Shown piece after piece: positions 53,030-62,002 of a DNA stretch of 64,000 nucleotides. Location of the stretch: positions 95,334 through 159,333 of the forward strand of contig NZ_LMFZ01000006.1 of the NCBI RefSeq assembly GCF_001427305.1. The letters are read 5' to 3'. Under the pieces are notes generated by a model, which saw only the letters and a list, made by a program, of their open reading frames with translations, had not been told where the DNA came from and searched no databases. Origin of the DNA: Duganella sp. Root1480D1 (GTDB taxonomy: Bacteria > Pseudomonadota > Gammaproteobacteria > Burkholderiales > Burkholderiaceae_D). The position numbers and the translations under genes were made by a program. Each line of letters opens with the position of its first letter. Positions within the stretch are counted from its first letter, which is position 1.

Positions 53030-56000
53030 TCAGCGCGTTCGGACGGTGGCGCCCTCTGTGCCTATCAGTACGGCGTTGGCCCAGTTGCCGCAAACCTGGG
53101 CAGGTTGGGCGCCGCGCGCACCCAGGGTCCGCAGGCTGAGTTGCCTCAACCCGCGCACATCGATTTCCGGCTTGACGACGGCCGGTGCGGTCACCAGGCC
53201 GCTGTCGTACAGCAGGCGGTCGCCGCTCCAGACCTGGAACTGCAGGCCGCCGGCGCTACGGCAGCTATCGTCCACGCCGAGGTCGGCGCGCAGCAGGTTC
53301 CAGTTGCCTGCCAATTGTAGGTCGATGCGGTTGGCGGGGCCGACGCCCAGACCCTTGCGGAACCACAGGCCGTTCATGCGCATTTCCTTGCCCTTGCCGG
53401 CAGGGCGATCGCGTCCGACGCCTTGCGGTAGCGGCAGGTCGGACAGGAAGCTTTGCTGCTCGGCGCCCTCTTTCGCGCGATGCTCGAGGATGCGGAAGGT
53501 GGACAGCGCAATCGGCCCCACTTCGGCCGGCTGCATGGCGTTGATTGCCTTGGCCGGCGCCTGCGCGGCAGCCGTGACCATCGGGTCGGTGGATGCAGCA
53601 CCTTCGCCTTCCGGGTTCTGCGTACTGAGCACGCGGAAGCGCAGCAAGCGGCCCGCGGTGGCCGGGAAGTTGATGGTTTGTGTTTCTTTCTGCAGCTTCA
53701 GGCGGCCGGTGAAGCTTGGCTTGCCCCATTCGCCATTGGTGTCGGCGATGTAGATTTCGTAGTCGCGTACCTGGCCGTGCTTCCAGTGCTCGTCATTGCG
53801 CGGCGCAATTTCAATGCCGTCGACCAGACGGCGTTCTGTGAAGCCGATGGTCCATTCGTGCGCGCCGGTGCGGATCGACTGGTTGCGGGTGGTGCGGAAC
53901 CAGGTGGCAGCTTTGTCGTCGAAGGCGTTTTCCAGCGGGTGGCCGGGTTCTTCGGCCGGACGGTTCACCACCAGCAGTGCGTCTGGCGGCAGAGCGCGGC
54001 CCAGTTCCGGCGCTTGCGGGAAGCCGTCGTCCTGCGCTGCCAGGGTCTGCGCACCTTGCACAGTGATTTGCAGGGGCTGGCGAATGTCCTGTTTCGCGGT
54101 TTTTACGTGCAGCGTTCCGGTGCGGTCTTGCGGGTCGTAGAACCAGCCTTCCACGGCCGCGTCATATGCCGCGCGGTCCCCTTGCGCAGGCAGAGTGCGG
54201 ATTGCGGGCGCGGATGCGGTAACGGCTGCCGGACGCTGGCGGGTCGGCATGCGCAGGACATAGCTGCGGCGCGGCTCCTGTCCTGCGTAGCTGCCTGCCA
54301 CAGGGGCGATGTCGACGCTGACGGTACCGCTCGATTCGCGCATGCGCAGGACCTGTTGGCTGAACGCGCCCTTCTGGTACTGGCGCGTATTGCCGTCGTC
54401 TTCGTACAGCGTGAACGAGGATTCGCCGTGTGGATACAGGTCCAGCGTCAGCACGTCCTTTGCCTTCTCGCCGTCGAACAGGACTTCGGGATACATCGGC
54501 AGGATCGCGCCGGCGCGGACGAAGACGGGCAGCTTGTCGAGCGTGACCTGCAGGTCGAGGTCGCGCCCTGCCGCACCTGCCGTCGCCTGGCGGCCATCCC
54601 AGTATTCGAACCAGGTGCCTTGCGGCAGGTGGATGCCCTTGCGCCAGCCTTGCGAGACAGCCTGGCTGCGATACACCGGGGCCACCAGCATGTCGCGGCC
54701 CAGGAGGAACTGATACTTGTGCGCTTCGGTGAAGGCAGCAGGGTCGGATGCGTAATCCCACATCAGGCCACGCACCAGCGGCGCGCCGGTCTGCTCCGCC
54801 TCGCGCGCCAGGGTGTACATGTACGGCGTCAGGCGCAGCTTGAGTTTCAGGTAGCGCCGGTTGATGCTGCGGTATGGCTCATCGAACCACCACGGATGCT
54901 TGCGCGCATTGGCCGACCAGCCCGACATCCCCATCAGCACCGGCGTGAACGCCTTCCATTGCAGGTCGCGGGTATAGGTCTCCGGGCTGCCGCCAAAGAT
55001 CGCATCGACGTCGCCGGTCGCGTAGGCCTGGCCGGAGAGGCCGGAACCGACCAGCGTCGGCACGTGCCAGCGAATGTAATCCCAGCTTGCGCTCTGGTCG
55101 CCGGTCCATGCCACGGCATAGCGCTGCGTGCCGGCCCAGCCCATCACGGTCCAGATGAAAGGACGGCTGTCGGAGTTGTCCAGGATGCCGTCATAGGCAG
55201 ACTTGTTGGCGTCCAGCGAGAACTGGTAACCCTTGCCGGTCCACGCCACGTCCAGCTTCTGCACGCGGCTGCCGGCAGTGCCGACTTCCCACTTGATTTT
55301 GTCGACGCCGTTTTCGGTCCACAGGCCGGTGCGAAAGCCGTATTTGGACAGGCCCTGCACGGTTTCCGGCAGGTTGGTGTAGCCGCAGCCGTAGCCATCG
55401 TTCGGCAGGATCCAGCCACCCGGCATATCGTTCTCGCGGTATTTGCGCGCCACAGAATTGACAACGTCCGGCGTCTTGCCGGTCGGGCCATCGCTCCAGC
55501 CTTTGGGCACGGTGCCCGGCTTTTTCACGTTATCGCCATCGTTGTAGCAATCGGCATCGCCGTATTCCAGCGCCCAGCGCGGCAGCATGCGCGCGCGGCC
55601 GGTCCATTTGGTGTAGCGCGCCAGCACGTCGCGCACGTCCTTGCCGACGAAGTAATAGGCATCGAAGCGCGGTTCGGCGTGCTGCAAGGCCACCACATCG
55701 TGCTGGCGCAAATCGTAGCTGCCATCCGACCAGGTATTGCGCAGCACGCCCCAGCCGCGGGAACTCATAAGGAAAGGCGCCGGGCTTGGGCGATCGCCCT
55801 CTTCCCAGCCGCCCGAATAGGACACGTCAAGCTGGCGGCCCTTGAATTCGAAGCGGCCGTTCTGCTGGCCGCCGCCGAAGAAACGCTCCGCCTTGTCGCT
55901 CGACAGGGTCTGCACGCTGGCTTTTTCGCCCAGCTCCAGCGGCTGCACTTCGCGCCACAGCGGCTGGTTTTCGCCAGCGCGGAACAGCGTGAAACGCAGC

Positions 56001-56359
56001 GGGTTGCGGTCGATGCGCAAAGCCAGCTTGGAGGTGCGCAGCAAAATATGGTCTGGCTGTTCGCTTACGCTATGCTCAATATGCGCCGCCGGCTTGCCGA
56101 CTACGATGGCGGCAGCCTTGTCGCCGGCATCGGTCAGCTTGCCCTTGGGACCAGCCCAGATACGCAGCACGTCGTCCTGCAGCAAGCTGACACGCACAAT
56201 CGCGCCCGATTCGGTCGCCAGGTCCCAGGATTGGCCTTCGGCGGTATTGCTCGGCGCGGCGCTGATGCTGCGCAGTTTTCCGAGAGGGGCAGCGAGGCCG
56301 GCGCCGGTAGCGAGGGCCAGGGCAGCAGCGGCGATTGCAGTGCGGGTGAGTCTCTTCAT
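53030..56359 (-). CDS. GH31-family alpha-N-acetylgalactosaminidase-like enzyme with C-terminal carbohydrate-binding modules
   Basis: 1109 residues. A signal peptide (MKRLTRTAIAAAALALATGAGLA) and an N-terminal GH31 domain (about 25-260) precede the barrel. Barrel motifs are KLDVAWTGKGYQFSLD (candidate nucleophile Asp370) and VAWTGDQSASWDYIRWHVP (acid/base Asp421), followed by SGQAYATGDVDAIFGGS. The C-terminus has an F5/8-type module (HEWTIGFTERRLVDGIEIAPRNDEHWKHG) and an NPCBM-like end. The barrel and module set resemble the alpha-GalNAcase branch of GH31, as does the neighbouring Aga pathway. First gene of the minus-strand operon. Confidence 0.85.
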   Translation of the reverse strand: MKRLTRTAIAAAALALATGAGLAAPLGKLRSISAAPSNTAEGQSWDLATESGAIVRVSLLQDDVLRIWAGPKGKLTDAGDKAAAIVVGKPAAHIEHSVSEQPDHILLRTSKLALRIDRNPLRFTLFRAGENQPLWREVQPLELGEKASVQTLSSDKAERFFGGGQQNGRFEFKGRQLDVSYSGGWEEGDRPSPAPFLMSSRGWGVLRNTWSDGSYDLRQHDVVALQHAEPRFDAYYFVGKDVRDVLARYTKWTGRARMLPRWALEYGDADCYNDGDNVKKPGTVPKGWSDGPTGKTPDVVNSVARKYRENDMPGGWILPNDGYGCGYTNLPETVQGLSKYGFRTGLWTENGVDKIKWEVGTAGSRVQKLDVAWTGKGYQFSLDANKSAYDGILDNSDSRPFIWTVMGWAGTQRYAVAWTGDQSASWDYIRWHVPTLVGSGLSGQAYATGDVDAIFGGSPETYTRDLQWKAFTPVLMGMSGWSANARKHPWWFDEPYRSINRRYLKLKLRLTPYMYTLAREAEQTGAPLVRGLMWDYASDPAAFTEAHKYQFLLGRDMLVAPVYRSQAVSQGWRKGIHLPQGTWFEYWDGRQATAGAAGRDLDLQVTLDKLPVFVRAGAILPMYPEVLFDGEKAKDVLTLDLYPHGESSFTLYEDDGNTRQYQKGAFSQQVLRMRESSGTVSVDIAPVAGSYAGQEPRRSYVLRMPTRQRPAAVTASAPAIRTLPAQGDRAAYDAAVEGWFYDPQDRTGTLHVKTAKQDIRQPLQITVQGAQTLAAQDDGFPQAPELGRALPPDALLVVNRPAEEPGHPLENAFDDKAATWFRTTRNQSIRTGAHEWTIGFTERRLVDGIEIAPRNDEHWKHGQVRDYEIYIADTNGEWGKPSFTGRLKLQKETQTINFPATAGRLLRFRVLSTQNPEGEGAASTDPMVTAAAQAPAKAINAMQPAEVGPIALSTFRILEHRAKEGAEQQSFLSDLPLPQGVGRDRPAGKGKEMRMNGLWFRKGLGVGPANRIDLQLAGNWNLLRADLGVDDSCRSAGGLQFQVWSGDRLLYDSGLVTAPAVVKPEIDVRGLRQLSLRTLGARGAQPAQVCGNWANAVLIGTEGATVRTR

Positions 56360-56400
56360 AAGCCTGCCTAAGGTGCAAGTTTTTTCGTTTTGATGGACGT

Positions 56401-56429
56401 ACTTTAGGAATAAAAGCAAAAAAGGTCAA
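56401..56429 (-). promoter_or_regulatory. Predicted promoter of the GH31-TonB receptor-GH109-phosphatase operon
   Basis: On the minus strand TTGACC (56424-56429) and TAAAGT (56401-56406) are spaced 17 bases. The upstream DNA is T-rich with CTTTC motifs, which may bind AgaR. Confidence 0.6.
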
Positions 56430-56590
56430 CAAAAAGAAAGTAATTCGCGCTTTCATATTGATTTTTCGCGATTTTAACTTTCGTTTAACCGATATCGCAG
56501 GGCGATACCTTTCGCATAGTCGTGAATTCGCAACGTAACAAGCCGAAATACGCAGCAACCAGGGCCATTTCCCCCATCTGACTGCGGCCA

Positions 56591-56625
56591 TTTTCTTTCG
56601 ATTTTCTTTCGTATTTGACTTTTCG
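56591..56625. promoter_or_regulatory. CTTTCG direct repeats, candidate AgaR operator
   Basis: CTTTCG occurs at 56595-56600 and 56606-56611, 11 bases apart (one helical turn), followed by CTTTTCG at 56619-56625. More copies lie nearer GH31 (around 56478-56483 and 56519-56524). This resembles the AgaR/DeoR consensus of repeated CTTTC-type elements. The operator overlaps the -35 of the agaS promoter. The whole 56360-56673 stretch is A/T-rich regulatory DNA with no gene. Confidence 0.6.
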
Positions 56626-56643
56626 AAATATTCTATTTATGCT
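56615..56643 (+). promoter_or_regulatory. Predicted promoter of the agaS operon
   Basis: TTGACT (56615-56620) and TATGCT (56638-56643) are spaced 17 bases. The transcript would start about 24 bases before the agaS ATG. No Shine-Dalgarno is visible there, only a T-rich stretch. Confidence 0.55.
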
Positions 56644-56673
56644 TTCAGCCAACTTACAACTTATCTTTTTTCG

Positions 56674-57822
56674 ATGACTATCCTTCTCCAGCGCGACCTG
56701 CAAGCCTGGCGCGACATCGGCGGCCTTGATACCGCCGAGGAAATCGCGCAACAGCCGGCCCTGTGGCGCGAACTGGGCGCCACCTTGCGGAGCCGGGCCG
56801 CCGACGTCGCCGCCTTTCTCGGCAGCTGCCTGCACAATCCGCAGCAGCGCGTGATCCTGACTGGCGCCGGCAGCTCTTGCTACGTGGGCGAGATCGTCGC
56901 TGATGAACTGAATGCCGCCTGGCCTGCGCAAGTGCGCGCAGTGGCCACCACCAGCCTGCTGACGCACCCGGAGCTTTACCTCGAACCGAATGCCCCGACC
57001 CTGCTGGTTTCTTTCGCCCGCAGCGGCAGCAGCCCTGAAAGCCTGGCTGCCGTGGAACTGGTGCGCGAGGTGGTGGCCGATGCGCGCTTCCTGAATATCA
57101 CCTGCAATCCGCAAGGCCAGTTGGCGCGCAACGCCGATTCCGGCACCCGCACCTTCAATCTGCTGATGCCTGCCGCCAGCTGCGACCGTGGCTTCGCCAT
57201 GACCAGCAGCTTCACCTGCATGCTGCTGGCCGCCCTGTGCGTGCTGGGCAAAGGCGAGTGGCAGGAACGCCTGGCAGCGCTGGCCCAAGCCGGCGACGCG
57301 GCACTGCGCGACTGGGCGGCACCGGTGGCTTCGCTGGCCGCGCAGCCGGTGCAACGCGTGGTCTACCTGGGCAGCGGCCCTCTGGAAGCGCTGGCCAAGG
57401 AAGCGGCCCTGAAGATACTGGAACTGACCGGCGGCCGGGTGCTGGCCATGTCAAATACCGCGCTTGGCTTCCGCCACGGTCCGAAATCCGCGCTGAACAA
57501 GCAATCGCTGGTGATCCTGTTCCGCAGTAGCAAAGCGCTGTCGCGGCGCTACGAGGAAGACCTGCTGCAAGAGTTGCAGCGCGATGGCGTGGCCGGCACT
57601 GTGGTCACCGTCGGCACCGAATCCGATATTTCGGTCGCAGCACCGGCGTTGCCGGCACAGTTGTCCGATTCGTGGCTGGCGCCACTGTGGCTGCTGATGG
57701 CACAGCAATACGCCCTGCACCAATCGGCCGCGCTGGGCCTGACTCCCGACAACCCGTTCGCCGACGGCACGGTCAACCGCGTCGTGCAAGGCGTCACCAT
57801 TTACCGCCATGACCAGTTCTGA
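56674..57822 (+). CDS. agaS: Galactosamine-6-phosphate deaminase/isomerase (SIS family)
   Basis: Converts galactosamine-6-phosphate to tagatose-6-phosphate and ammonia. 382 residues with two SIS domains. The first has RVILTGAGSSCYVGEI and LVSFARSGSSPESLA, and the second VVYLGSGPLEALAKEAALKILELTGG with FRHGPKSALNKQSLVIL. AgaS is the expected deaminase of the Aga pathway, and its motifs match better than GlmS or NagB-type enzymes. The stop overlaps the next gene by 14 bases. The ATG has no good Shine-Dalgarno. Confidence 0.92.
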   Translation: MTILLQRDLQAWRDIGGLDTAEEIAQQPALWRELGATLRSRAADVAAFLGSCLHNPQQRVILTGAGSSCYVGEIVADELNAAWPAQVRAVATTSLLTHPELYLEPNAPTLLVSFARSGSSPESLAAVELVREVVADARFLNITCNPQGQLARNADSGTRTFNLLMPAASCDRGFAMTSSFTCMLLAALCVLGKGEWQERLAALAQAGDAALRDWAAPVASLAAQPVQRVVYLGSGPLEALAKEAALKILELTGGRVLAMSNTALGFRHGPKSALNKQSLVILFRSSKALSRRYEEDLLQELQRDGVAGTVVTVGTESDISVAAPALPAQLSDSWLAPLWLLMAQQYALHQSAALGLTPDNPFADGTVNRVVQGVTIYRHDQF

Positions 57823-58759
57823 GCAAACCGGCTATCACGGCATCGACATCGGCGGCACCAAGATCGAACTGGTGTCGTGGATCGATGCCGGCGGCGAGTT
57901 GCAGGAAGTGTTCCGCGAACGCGTTGCGACGCCGGGTACCGACTTCAATGAGTTCGTCGCCGCGATCGTCGGCCTGGTCGCGCACGGCGACGCGGCGCTT
58001 GGCCCGCAAGCTTCGCCGGCAGCAGTCGGCATTGGCCTGCCCGGCGTCATCGACAGCGCCACCGGCCGCCAGCTCAGCTCCAATGTGCCAGCCCTGAACG
58101 GCCGGCTGGTCGCTGCCGCGCTGCAGGAAGCGCTGGTGCGCCCCGTCTTCATCGGCAACGACTGCCAGTGCTTCGCCCTGTCGGAAGCGCAGGGCGGCGC
58201 CGCGGCCGGCCTGCCCACCATGTTCGGCGCCATCATCGGCACCGGCGCCGGCGGCGGCTATTGCGTCGAGGGGCGGCTGCAGCGCGGCTTCAATGCCATT
58301 GCCGGCGAATGGGGCCACTGGACCGTTCCCGCGCCGCTGCTGGCGCTCTACCAGTTGCCGCTGCTGGACTGCCCTTGCGGCAAGAAGGGCTGCCTGGAGC
58401 GCTATGTCTCCGGCCCGGGCCTGTCGAAACTGCACGCGCACCTTGGCGGCGATAGTGCCGAGCCGCTGTCGATCGTGGCCCGCGCCGACAACGGCGATGT
58501 CGTGGCCGCGCAGGCACTAGCGATCCATCTCGACCTGCTGGGGCATACCCTGGCCGGGCTGGTGCTGGCCTATGACCCGCACGCCATCGTGCTGGGCGGC
58601 GGCCTGTCCAAGCTGTCGCACCTGTACCAGCAACTGCCGGCCGCCATGCGCCGCCACCTGTTCCGCGGCGTGCAAACGCCGCCGGTGCTGCCGCCACGCT
58701 TCGGCGATGCCGGCGGTGCGCGCGGCGCCGCCCTGCTGGCGCGCCAACAAACGAAGTAG
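57809..58759 (+). CDS. agaK: ROK-family sugar kinase (probable N-acetylgalactosamine kinase)
   Basis: 316 residues. The ROK signatures are GIDIGGTKIELVSW (phosphate loop), VGIGLPGVID, FIGNDCQCFALSEAQGGAAAG, IIGTGAGGGYCVEG, the zinc motif CPCGKKGCLE and VLGGGLSKLSHLY. The kinase should phosphorylate GalNAc at C6 after import by a permease, as in Shewanella-type Aga loci that lack a PTS. Substrate assignment comes from context. It overlaps agaS by 14 bases and precedes agaZ by nine bases. Confidence 0.88.
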   Translation: MTSSEQTGYHGIDIGGTKIELVSWIDAGGELQEVFRERVATPGTDFNEFVAAIVGLVAHGDAALGPQASPAAVGIGLPGVIDSATGRQLSSNVPALNGRLVAAALQEALVRPVFIGNDCQCFALSEAQGGAAAGLPTMFGAIIGTGAGGGYCVEGRLQRGFNAIAGEWGHWTVPAPLLALYQLPLLDCPCGKKGCLERYVSGPGLSKLHAHLGGDSAEPLSIVARADNGDVVAAQALAIHLDLLGHTLAGLVLAYDPHAIVLGGGLSKLSHLYQQLPAAMRRHLFRGVQTPPVLPPRFGDAGGARGAALLARQQTK

Positions 58760-58768
58760 GAAAGCCTA

Positions 58769-60097
58769 ATGAACCAGCCTGCCCAACTTTCCCCAGTCCT
58801 GCAAATCGTCCAGGCGCACCGCGCCGGCGCAGCGGTGGGCCTGTACAGCGTTTGTTGCAGCCACCCGACCGTGCTGCGCGCCGCCATGCAGGTGGCCGCG
58901 CAATACGGTACGCCGCTGCTGGTGGAAGCCACCTCCAACCAGGTGGACCAGTTTGGCGGCTATACCGGCATGCAGCCGGCCGGGTTCCGCGATTACGTGC
59001 ATCGACTGGCGCAGGAACAGGGCTTCCCGGCCGAACGCCTGGTGCTGGGCGGCGACCACCTTGGCCCCAACGCCTGGCAATCGCAGGACGCCGCTAACGC
59101 GATGGCACATGCCGAGGTGCTGATCGACGCGTATGTGTCGGCCGGCTTCCACAAGATCCACCTCGATTGCAGCATGCGCTGCGCCGACGACGAGCCGGTA
59201 CTGAGCGACGAGATCGTAGCCGCACGCGCGGTGCGCCTGGCCGCCATCGCGGAACGGTCCGCAGCGCATGCGGGCCTGCCCGCGCCGGTCTACGTGATCG
59301 GCACCGAAGTGCCGGTGCCGGGCGGTGAACCTGCGCTGGAGCAGGCCCTTGCCGTCACGGTGCCGAAAGCGGCTGCCCGCACGCTGGAAGTGCACCGCCG
59401 CGCCTTCGCCGAAGCCGGCCTGCAAGCTGCATGGCAGCGCGTGATCGCGATGGTGGTGCAGCCGGGCGTCGACTTCGACCAGGCCAATGTGCAGCACTAC
59501 AACGCGGCAGCCGCCCGGGACTTGTCCGCCTTCGTGGCCGGCGTGCCCGGCCTGGTGTTCGAAGCCCACTCCACCGACTACCAGCGCGAATCGGGCCTGC
59601 ACCAGATGGTGCGCGACCACTACGCCATCCTCAAAGTCGGCCCGGCAGCTACCTTCGCGCTGCGCGAAGGCTACCTCGCCCTGTGCCTGATCGAAGAAGC
59701 CCTGCTGGGCAAGGACAAGGCGTCGCGCCTGATGCAGGTGCTGGACCAAGTCATGCAGGCCAAGCCCAAGCATTGGCAGAAACATTACCTGGGCAGCGCC
59801 GAGGAGCAGCGCCTGATGCGCCGCTACGGTTTGTCCGACCGCTGCCGCTACTACTGGGGCGAGCAGGAGGTGGCGGCCGCCGTCAGCCAGTTGTTCGCCA
59901 ACCTGGCCGGGCGCAGCATCCCGCTGCCTTTGCTGAGCCAATACCTGCCGCAGCAATTCCTCGCAGTGCTGCAGGGCGAACTGGCCGCCGTGCCGCAAGC
60001 CCTGCTCGAACACAAGGTCGGCCGCGTGCTGGCGCAATATGCGCGCGCCTGCAGCGCCAACGCCGCTGCCAGGGACATGGCTGCCGCCATCTGTTAA
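58769..60097 (+). CDS. agaZ: Tagatose-bisphosphate aldolase non-catalytic subunit / KbaZ-GatZ-AgaZ family
   Basis: 442 residues. LYSVCCSHPTVLRAAMQVAAQYGTPLLVEATSNQVDQFGGYTGM and LVLGGDHLGPNAWQ are typical of GatZ/KbaZ. HLDCSMRCADDEPVLSDEIVA and GTEVPVPGGE also match. In E. coli the protein stabilises the KbaY aldolase; in Shewanella AgaZ has been proposed as a tagatose-6-phosphate kinase. No KbaY/AgaY gene is in the window, so the catalytic partner must be elsewhere or the protein has its own role. Second-last gene before agaR. Confidence 0.9.
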   Translation: MNQPAQLSPVLQIVQAHRAGAAVGLYSVCCSHPTVLRAAMQVAAQYGTPLLVEATSNQVDQFGGYTGMQPAGFRDYVHRLAQEQGFPAERLVLGGDHLGPNAWQSQDAANAMAHAEVLIDAYVSAGFHKIHLDCSMRCADDEPVLSDEIVAARAVRLAAIAERSAAHAGLPAPVYVIGTEVPVPGGEPALEQALAVTVPKAAARTLEVHRRAFAEAGLQAAWQRVIAMVVQPGVDFDQANVQHYNAAAARDLSAFVAGVPGLVFEAHSTDYQRESGLHQMVRDHYAILKVGPAATFALREGYLALCLIEEALLGKDKASRLMQVLDQVMQAKPKHWQKHYLGSAEEQRLMRRYGLSDRCRYYWGEQEVAAAVSQLFANLAGRSIPLPLLSQYLPQQFLAVLQGELAAVPQALLEHKVGRVLAQYARACSANAAARDMAAAIC

Positions 60098-60129
60098 GCT
60101 CGACGTTTTTACACCCAGCGACAGAAGAC

Positions 60130-60897
60130 ATGCGAAATACCAGCCAACGCCGCGAAACCATCCTGCAGGCGATCGTACAAAATGGTTCGGTCCAGGTGGC
60201 CGACCTGGTGGACAAGCTTGGCGTCTCCGCCGTCACCATCCGCAGCGACCTCAGTGTGCTTGAATCGCAAGGCCTGGTACAGCGCAGCCACGGCGGCGCC
60301 CTGCTGGCCCGCACGCCGCCGACCGAGCACACCATCCGCCAGAAGGATTCCCTGAACCAGGCGCAGAAAGAGCAAATCGGCCTGCTGGCCGCGCGCATGG
60401 TGCAGCCGGGCGACAACGTCATCATCGACTCCGGCACCACCACCATTTCGCTGGCGCGCCACCTGCGCGAAGCCAACGACGTGACGGTGCTGACCAATGG
60501 CCTGAACATCGCCTGGGAACTGGCCGATGCGCCTGGCGTGGACCTGATCCTGACCGGCGGCCGCCTGCGCAAGCAATCGCTGTCGCTGCAAGGCGCCCAG
60601 GCCGAAGCCTGCCTGTCGGCCTACAACTTCGACAAGCTGTTCCTCGGTGTCGACGGTTTCGACCTGCAGTTCGGCATCACCACCCACCACGAGGCGGAAG
60701 CAAACCTGAACCACAAGATGGTGGAGCGCGCCAAGAAAGTCATCGTGCTGACCGACGCCTCCAAGTTCGGACGCGTGTCGCTGCACCGCATCGTGCAACT
60801 GGACCGCGTGCACACCGTCATCACCGACGCCAGCATCAGCACCGAGTACCGCGAAGGCCTCGAGAAGCGCGGCATTGAAGTGATCATCGCGGAGTAA
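60130..60897 (+). CDS. agaR: DeoR-family transcriptional regulator AgaR
   Basis: 255 residues. The N-terminal DeoR helix-turn-helix is MRNTSQRRETILQAIVQNGSVQVADLVDKLGVSAVTIRSDLSVLESQGLVQRSHGGA. The effector domain has VIIDSGTTTISLARHL and LFLGVDGFDLQFGITTHHEAEANLNHKMVERAKKVIVLTDASKFGR, typical of sugar-phosphate-responsive DeoR repressors. It should respond to a phosphorylated GalNAc intermediate. The candidate operators (CTTTCG repeats) lie in the divergent region at 56.4-56.6 kb. It starts 32 bases after agaZ. Confidence 0.92.
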   Translation: MRNTSQRRETILQAIVQNGSVQVADLVDKLGVSAVTIRSDLSVLESQGLVQRSHGGALLARTPPTEHTIRQKDSLNQAQKEQIGLLAARMVQPGDNVIIDSGTTTISLARHLREANDVTVLTNGLNIAWELADAPGVDLILTGGRLRKQSLSLQGAQAEACLSAYNFDKLFLGVDGFDLQFGITTHHEAEANLNHKMVERAKKVIVLTDASKFGRVSLHRIVQLDRVHTVITDASISTEYREGLEKRGIEVIIAE

Positions 60898-60899
60898 CA

Positions 60900-61985
60900 A
60901 TGCTGCAAGGCCGTATCCTCACTCCCGACGGCTGGATCAATGGCAGCATCGCCTTCGGCCAGCGCATCACCGGCATCAATGAAGGGCCGTCCGGTGAAGG
61001 CTTGACCATCATCCCTGGCTTCGTCGACCTGCACGTACACGGCGCCTCCGGCGTCGACATCATGGAAGGCGGTGATGCTGGCGCCGTCGTGGCGCGCAGC
61101 CACGCCCGGCACGGCACCACCGCGCTGCTAGGCACCACGCTGACCGCCAAGGAGGATTCGATCCGCCACGCCCTGCAAGGCCTGGCCGGCGTCATCGCAC
61201 AGCGCCCGCAGCACGGCGCGCGCATGCTTGGCGTGCATCTGGAAGGCCCTTTCCTGAACCGCCGCCGCCTGGGCGCCCAGCCGCCCGATGTGGTGACCGG
61301 CAGCCGCGCCCTGGTGGAAAGCTACCACGCCATCGCACCGATTCGCGTGCTGACCATGGCACCTGAAGTAACGGGCCACCTGGAACTGATCCCGCACCTG
61401 AAAAACCTGGGCATCCGCGTCCAGATCGGCCACAGCGCCGGCAGCTACGACGACGGCGTGGCCGCCATGCGCGCCGGCGCCGCCGGCTTCACCCACCTGT
61501 TCAACGGCATGACCGGCATGAGCCACAAGGAACCGGGCATGGTGGACGTAGCCATGGCGCACGCGGAATATGCCGAGATCATCCCCGACCTGCTGCACGT
61601 GCACCCGGGCGCCATGCGCGCCGCGCTGCGCGCCATTCCGCGCCTGTATGGCGTCACCGACGCCACGTCCGCCACCGGCATGCCGGACGGCGAGTACGCG
61701 CTGGGCACCCAGCGCGTATTCAAGTGCATGGGCTGCGTGCGCCTTGCCACCGGTTCGCTGGCGGGCTCCGTGCTGACCATGGACCAGGCACTGCGCAACT
61801 TCGTCAGCCTGGGCATGGAAGTGGCGGAAGCTTCGCAGCGCCTGTCGCTGTTCCCTGCCGATTACCTGGGCGAGTCGCAGCGCGGCCGCCTGGCGCCGGG
61901 CGCTTGGGCCGACATCGTCGTGCTGGACCAGTCTTTACACCCCGTGGCCGTCTTCGTTGAAGGCGAGGCCATTCCACTCACATAA
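60900..61985 (+). CDS. agaA: N-acetylgalactosamine/glucosamine-6-phosphate deacetylase
   Basis: 361 residues of the NagA family. Metal ligands are FVDLHVHGASGVDIMEG, the acidic residue in GVHLEGPFLN, VQIGHSAGSYDDG and THLFNGMTGMSHKEPGM. The catalytic Asp lies in GVTDATSATGMPDGEY. The protein removes acetate from GalNAc-6-P (or GlcNAc-6-P), giving GalN-6-P for AgaS. It follows agaR by two bases. Being in an aga operon, the GalNAc-6-P form is more likely, but NagA and AgaA cannot be told apart by motif. Confidence 0.9.
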   Translation: MLQGRILTPDGWINGSIAFGQRITGINEGPSGEGLTIIPGFVDLHVHGASGVDIMEGGDAGAVVARSHARHGTTALLGTTLTAKEDSIRHALQGLAGVIAQRPQHGARMLGVHLEGPFLNRRRLGAQPPDVVTGSRALVESYHAIAPIRVLTMAPEVTGHLELIPHLKNLGIRVQIGHSAGSYDDGVAAMRAGAAGFTHLFNGMTGMSHKEPGMVDVAMAHAEYAEIIPDLLHVHPGAMRAALRAIPRLYGVTDATSATGMPDGEYALGTQRVFKCMGCVRLATGSLAGSVLTMDQALRNFVSLGMEVAEASQRLSLFPADYLGESQRGRLAPGAWADIVVLDQSLHPVAVFVEGEAIPLT

Positions 61986-62002
61986 AAATATCAGGAGATC
62001 CA

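Noticed and set aside
53453..56371. Very long open frame (over 950 codons) on the plus strand, opposite the GH31 gene
   Set aside because: It mirrors the high-GC codon pattern of the GH31 gene, has no recognisable domain and no ribosome site. The minus-strand protein carries full family motifs.
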